From Stygiobacter sp043807765 (GTDB lineage: Bacteria; Bacteroidota; Ignavibacteria; Ignavibacteriales; Melioribacteraceae), in the NCBI GenBank assembly GCA_043807765.1, contig JAZDFQ010000059.1, positions 128,739-192,738 on the forward strand: a stretch of DNA of 64,000 nucleotides, in the 5' to 3' direction. A model generated the notes under the pieces. It did not search any database and had not been told where the DNA came from. It worked only from the letters and a program-made list of their open reading frames with translations. Position 1 is the stretch's first letter, and the number at the start of each line of letters is the position of its first letter. The position numbers were made by a program, and so were the translations under genes. Positions 60,252 through 64,000 of this stretch are shown here, piece by piece.

Positions 60252-61697
60252 CTAAATATTCGATGCGATCAGAAGCGCAACGTTTTCTATGTGATAAGTA
60301 TGGGGGAACATATCAACCGGCTGAATTTTAATTAGTTTGTAGCCGCCTTCGCAAAGGAGTTTTATGTCTCTTGCTTGGGTGGTTGGATTGCAGCTTATAT
60401 AAACAATCTTTCCCGGTTTAAGAGTAAGAATATCCTGAACGGTTTTTGTGTGCATACCGCTACGGGGTGGATCTGTAATAATCACATCTGAATAAGGAAG
60501 TTTTTTTCCTTCAACAATTGGCAGAAATGATTTGTTTAAATCTGCCAATATTGGCTCGAAATTAGAGACAGAATTCAACTCTCGGTTTACCAAAGCATCG
60601 CTAATTGCCGGCTCAACACTTTCAAAACCGTAGAGCCCTTTAACTTTGTCCGAAATATAAATTGGAATTGTCCCGGCGCCGGAATATAGATCATAAACAA
60701 TTTCATTGCCGGAGAACCCGGCAAAATCTAAAGCTACATTGTAAAGTCTTTCTGCTTGCGAGGTGTTGGTTTGAAAGAAGGAATTTGCGCTTATTCTGTA
60801 TTTGCTTTTTCCAATCTTGTCAATTATAAATCCTTCTCCATGAGAAACGATTTCGTAATCTCCAATTGCAATGCTCGCTTTCTTTTTGCTGATATTAAAA
60901 ATGATAGTAGTGATTTGAGGAATCTCTCTCAGCAAAGTCTCTTTGTATTCTCCCAGCAGTTCCTCGTTTTCTTCGGAAACAACTAAGTTCACCATCAAAT
61001 CGCTAGTGTTTGAAGCTTGCTTGATTACAAGATTGCGAAGAAAACCTTCGTGAGTTTTTGTTGAGTAGATGGAAACATTTCTTTCTTTGAAAAACTTTCT
61101 TGTAAGATTTAGAATCTGATTACTTTCATCAGACTGCAAATGACACTTTTCAATATTTAAAACTTTGTCATACATGCCGGGTATATGAAATCCGAGCGCA
61201 AAATTTCGGTCTTCAATTTCTTGCATCGAGCCGATTTCATTTTCCGAAAGCCAGCGTTTATCTGCGAAGGAATATTCAAGCTTGTTGCGGTAGTAGTAAA
61301 TTTTCTCAGCACCAACAATTGGAAGCATTTCAAAATCTTTTAATCCTCCCAATCTTTCAAAGATATCTTTTACTTGTTCTTGCTTAAACTTTATCTGGTT
61401 TTCGTAGAAAAGATTCTGTGATTTACAGCCGCCACATGTTCCAAAATGTTTGCAAGCCGCTTCGGTTCTTAACGGTGAAGCGGTAATTAAGTTTCTCAAC
61501 TTGGCTTCTGCGTATGACTTTCTAATCTTTCTTACTTCCGCTGTAATCACATCGCCCGGATATGTGCCCTCTACAAATACAACAAACTTTTTTGGGTCTT
61601 CGTCTGCCGAATGAACTTCTTTGATGATCTTTGCTATTCCTTTCCCTTCAAATGCGTAGCCTGATATTTCTAAATCTAATATGTCGCCCTTTTTCAA
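60252..61697 (-). CDS. rlmD: 23S rRNA (uracil-5-)-methyltransferase RlmD/RumA family
   Basis: A 481-residue enzyme methylating U in 23S rRNA using SAM. An N-terminal TRAM domain (residues 1-60) is followed by a 4Fe-4S site with Cys82, Cys88, Cys91 and Cys185. The C-terminal SAM domain includes VYDLYSGAGTIPIYI and TDPPRSGMH, and ends with the catalytic Cys in VYISCNP. Other family members (RlmC, TrmA-like) cannot be fully ruled out. It starts with TTG overlapping the previous stop. Confidence 0.85.
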   Translation of the reverse strand: MKKGDILDLEISGYAFEGKGIAKIIKEVHSADEDPKKFVVFVEGTYPGDVITAEVRKIRKSYAEAKLRNLITASPLRTEAACKHFGTCGGCKSQNLFYENQIKFKQEQVKDIFERLGGLKDFEMLPIVGAEKIYYYRNKLEYSFADKRWLSENEIGSMQEIEDRNFALGFHIPGMYDKVLNIEKCHLQSDESNQILNLTRKFFKERNVSIYSTKTHEGFLRNLVIKQASNTSDLMVNLVVSEENEELLGEYKETLLREIPQITTIIFNISKKKASIAIGDYEIVSHGEGFIIDKIGKSKYRISANSFFQTNTSQAERLYNVALDFAGFSGNEIVYDLYSGAGTIPIYISDKVKGLYGFESVEPAISDALVNRELNSVSNFEPILADLNKSFLPIVEGKKLPYSDVIITDPPRSGMHTKTVQDILTLKPGKIVYISCNPTTQARDIKLLCEGGYKLIKIQPVDMFPHTYHIENVALLIASNI

Positions 61698-62398
61698 AGA
61701 TCACCCTTCTTTAATAGTAATGTTTCCAAACCTATAAACTTATCGCCGCCAAGTTTTAGATAAACATTGGAATCGTGACTGATTTTATTAACCACTTTTT
61801 TGTAATAACTCTTTTCTTTATCGCTTAGTCCAGGTTCGGCAATTCTTAACTGCTGTGCGCTTTCCAAGTAAAAATCTTTTAGTGTATCCGATAAGCTAGT
61901 TTTAGCAACAACAGAAAAATTTCTTTCCAGATAATATTTCTCAATTTCATCTACAAACAACGGCAGCAGATTGGAAGAATCGAATAAGTCTCTTATAAAA
62001 ACCGGATATTCTTTTTTAAGTGAAACAATTTCACCAACAGAAAGGTAGCCGCCCGGTTTTAAAATTCTTTTCAATTCTTTTATAATTTTGTTTCTGTTGG
62101 TAAGCGAAATAGATGCTTGCGCGTAAATCAAATCAAAATGCTCGTTGGCAAAATCAGTAGCGTCGAAATTCATCATTCTAACTGTAATAGTTTCTTCGCC
62201 GCTGAGAACAAGCTTGGAATTCAATAACGATTCATAATCCTCTACTATCAAATCAACCGGTGCTTTGAATTTAGTTGACAATAATATTGCAAGCTGTTCG
62301 CTTGAAGAACCAACAACCAAAATTGTATTTGGCTTTTCCGTATAGTTCTTTAAGAGAAAATTGAATTGCCTTTTTTGTCCCGGAAGAAAAATACCCAT
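61694..62398 (-). CDS. Class I SAM-dependent methyltransferase of unknown substrate
   Basis: A 234-residue protein with SAM motif TILVVGSSSEQLAILL (~24-39), an acidic binding residue in VDLIVEDYES, and the motif LKRILKPGGYLSVGEIV (~107-123). Substrate unknown. It is upstream of and overlaps the RlmD gene, so the two may be cotranscribed and perhaps both act on RNA; that is inference. Confidence 0.75.
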   Translation of the reverse strand: MGIFLPGQKRQFNFLLKNYTEKPNTILVVGSSSEQLAILLSTKFKAPVDLIVEDYESLLNSKLVLSGEETITVRMMNFDATDFANEHFDLIYAQASISLTNRNKIIKELKRILKPGGYLSVGEIVSLKKEYPVFIRDLFDSSNLLPLFVDEIEKYYLERNFSVVAKTSLSDTLKDFYLESAQQLRIAEPGLSDKEKSYYKKVVNKISHDSNVYLKLGGDKFIGLETLLLKKGDL

Positions 62399-62399
62399 T

Positions 62400-63611
62400 C
62401 TATTTTAATACCGCCATTTTCTTTGTCGCTGCAAAGTTACCAACTTTTAACTGATAAAAATAAATACCGGATGAAAGCCGGGTGCTGATAGTCGAAAGTT
62501 TAATATTATGATCTCCCCTTTGCATAAATTCATTTACCAGAGTTGAAACTTCTCTTCCAAGCAAATCATAAATCTTAAACGTTACATAACCAGCAGCGGG
62601 CAAACTATATTTAATAGTAGTTTCCGGATTGAAAGGATTTGGGAAATTCTGCGATAGATTAAAATCAGTCGGCAATTTTTGCGATTCTTTTACTTGAGTT
62701 TTTACACTTAATATAAAGTCTGCAAACACCGGAAGATGATCTGAAGCATTTATCAATGAAGCGCCAAGCGAAGCATCTTGATCAAACCAATAATTCGTTC
62801 CTTTGGCAGAATTGTTTACAGCTGTTCCGTAATGTTTTCCATCATCATTTCCGAATATCTTAAATGAATCGGAACTGTATTCCATTCCCAGCCCATCTTT
62901 TAATGTTTCGGAGATTAAAATCATATCCAAACGTGTTCTTAATGAAGTTGGCGAATAAGTGCTTGCTGCAGCAAATGCCGGATTACTGTTCCAAGACCCG
63001 TTGATATTCAAGATATCTATAAAATAGCCGGACGAACTTTGATCTAAGAGCCGTTGAAATCCCGGCTCTGTTGAAGTAAAAATATTAAAGTCGCCTACAA
63101 CCATATAGTTATCTGTCGGTTTTAATTTTATAGTTCTGTTGCGTAAAGAATTTACTGCGTTTAATCTTCGAGCAGTTTCTTCCGGATAAGCTTTTAAGTG
63201 AACTCCAAAAACACAGAAAGTATCTTTGGTTGATTTGGTGACAAATCTAAATTCACCTATTGGACGCGTATCCGCCGAGATCATGCTGGAACCCAAGTAT
63301 GTTACAACAGAATCCAAATAAAAAACAGCGCATTCATTTCCCGTTCCCCAAGTTATGTTTACTTCTGTTGAAGCTTTATATCTTGAATCCAGCGCATTGC
63401 CGAGCAATTGATGCACGGCATCTTTTCCATCCAACTCAACTGTTAAAAGTATAGTTGGACTTATTGCTTTCAGAACTTTCTTCAAATCAGCACCGGCATT
63501 GTTGTTAGCCGGATATCTTTCTACATTATAACTGGCTATTCGTATCTGCTCTTGCGCAAAAAGTGAACAAGAAATAAGAATTATAAGAAACGTTTTATGC
63601 GTTATTTTCAT
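62400..63611 (-). CDS. Secreted endonuclease/exonuclease/phosphatase-fold protein with T9SS type A domain
   Basis: A 403-residue protein with a signal peptide (LIILISCSLFAQ). The EEP fold is seen in IASYNVERY at the start, LTVELDG (metal Glu), VVGDFNIFTS (Asp-Asn pair) and ASDHLPVFADF (catalytic Asp-His) near residue 295. The T9SS tail begins SQNFPNPFNPETTIKY and ends KKMAVLK. It is probably an extracellular nuclease or phosphatase. One base separates it from the methyltransferase start. Confidence 0.87.
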   Translation of the reverse strand: MKITHKTFLIILISCSLFAQEQIRIASYNVERYPANNNAGADLKKVLKAISPTILLTVELDGKDAVHQLLGNALDSRYKASTEVNITWGTGNECAVFYLDSVVTYLGSSMISADTRPIGEFRFVTKSTKDTFCVFGVHLKAYPEETARRLNAVNSLRNRTIKLKPTDNYMVVGDFNIFTSTEPGFQRLLDQSSSGYFIDILNINGSWNSNPAFAAASTYSPTSLRTRLDMILISETLKDGLGMEYSSDSFKIFGNDDGKHYGTAVNNSAKGTNYWFDQDASLGASLINASDHLPVFADFILSVKTQVKESQKLPTDFNLSQNFPNPFNPETTIKYSLPAAGYVTFKIYDLLGREVSTLVNEFMQRGDHNIKLSTISTRLSSGIYFYQLKVGNFAATKKMAVLK

Positions 63612-63668
63612 CTAATATCCATTAAGCGAAACTATTAGTAATTTTAAGCAATCAAATAAGATGATTTT

Positions 63669-64000
63669 ATGGCCGCCAAAATTAACAAATTAAAAGTGAA
63701 AAGCAGTTTAGCGTTTGCTATGAACGTTTTGTTGATGTTCGGTTGTACGCAAAAATTTGAAGTGATTGATGATTTAAGCGATACCAAGTTTTCACTTGTA
63801 GATCAGACAAATACTGCACGCGAGTTTCCTAAACTTACAAAAGGTAAGCTAACAGTAGTTGGTTACATTTTTACAAATTGCCCCGATATTTGTCCCCTTA
63901 CAACCAACAATATGCGGATGATACAAGAAAAAGTTAAGGAAGCTAAAATTGAAAATGTGGAATTCGTTTCAATCAGTTTCGATCCGCTTCAAGATAAACC
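63669..64000 (+). CDS. SCO1/SenC family lipoprotein, N-terminal part (runs off the window)
   Basis: At least 110 residues before the window ends. A lipoprotein signal has its Cys at residue 26 (LLMFGCTQ). The copper-binding motif CPDIC (71-75) is in the FTNCPDICPLTT context, and SFDPLQDKP is the next conserved SCO segment. SCO proteins deliver copper to cytochrome c oxidase or act as thiol-disulphide reductases. ATG 63669 was chosen because the earlier in-sequence ATG (63661) hits a stop. Orientation is divergent from the nuclease gene. Confidence 0.88.
   Translation, partial: MAAKINKLKVKSSLAFAMNVLLMFGCTQKFEVIDDLSDTKFSLVDQTNTAREFPKLTKGKLTVVGYIFTNCPDICPLTTNNMRMIQEKVKEAKIENVEFVSISFDPLQDK

Noticed and set aside
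1..64000. tRNA, rRNA or CRISPR features
   Set aside because: No cloverleaf-like T-loop segments, no rRNA core sequences and no regularly spaced direct repeats were noticed by eye; a tRNAscan or CRISPR search was not possible here.

Overview
The window is a low-GC chromosomal segment of a Gram-negative, Bacteroidota-type bacterium, most likely an Ignavibacteria-like (Ignavibacteriota/Chlorobi-side) organism. The evidence is five proteins ending in a type IX secretion (T9SS) type A sorting domain with the YPNPFNP/FPNPFNP signature, outer-membrane protein families common in Bacteroidota, and several promoters fitting TTTG-N19-21-TAnnTTTG. This lineage call is inference from family knowledge; no 16S rRNA gene is present.

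Layout. 1-1.7 kb: end of a metallophosphoesterase gene and an NAD-dependent epimerase. 1.7-13.5 kb: minus-strand surface and secretion block with a zinc-ribbon/DUF2007 protein, four T9SS cargo proteins (one YCF48/BNR-repeat protein, two paralogous S8 proteases, one unknown) and an M1 peptidase. 13.6-26 kb: replication core on the minus strand, read from the origin as dnaA-dnaN-recF-DUF721(dciA-like)-gyrB-(mgtE-like)-gyrA, followed by a small protein/nucleotidyltransferase pair and a transsulfuration enzyme. The AT-rich gaps on both sides of dnaA carry DnaA-box-like sites and are the candidate oriC. 26-34 kb: asparaginase with a coupled HEGGH membrane protein, SpoIID-like protein, MscL, M2/M3 peptidase, GroES-like protein, methyltransferase and acyl-ACP thioesterase. 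33.8-47 kb: two tripartite exporters side by side, an RND pump (permease, adaptor, TolC) with a TetR gene, and an ABC-2 exporter of the YbhGFSR type with its own TetR and TolC. 47-57 kb: BNR_4 protein, DUF5916 protein, ECF sigma/anti-sigma/DUF4252 operon, VOC protein with a PD-(D/E)XK-like protein, and a patatin fused to an outer-membrane barrel. 57-60 kb: rpmH-rnpA-yidD-yidC. 60-64 kb: a candidate small RNA, RlmD-type methyltransferase, a second methyltransferase, a T9SS-exported nuclease/phosphatase-fold protein and the start of a SCO-family lipoprotein.

The most unusual feature is the number of short palindromic repeat families and how deeply they sit inside genes. A 135-bp terminal-inverted-repeat element occurs twice: one copy is read in frame within the N-terminus of the BNR_4 protein, the other supplies the last residues and stop codon of the M2/M3 peptidase. 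Other palindromes are translated at one site of the T9SS sorting domains in two different paralogs, extend an ABC ATPase, abut the mgtE stop codon, or provide a ribosome binding site. Regulatory DNA is also readable: one TetR operator motif lies in the 17-bp promoter spacer of both the tetR gene and the RND operon. A possible small RNA with its own promoter, two hairpins and a T-tract precedes rpmH. No tRNA, rRNA or CRISPR array was seen.
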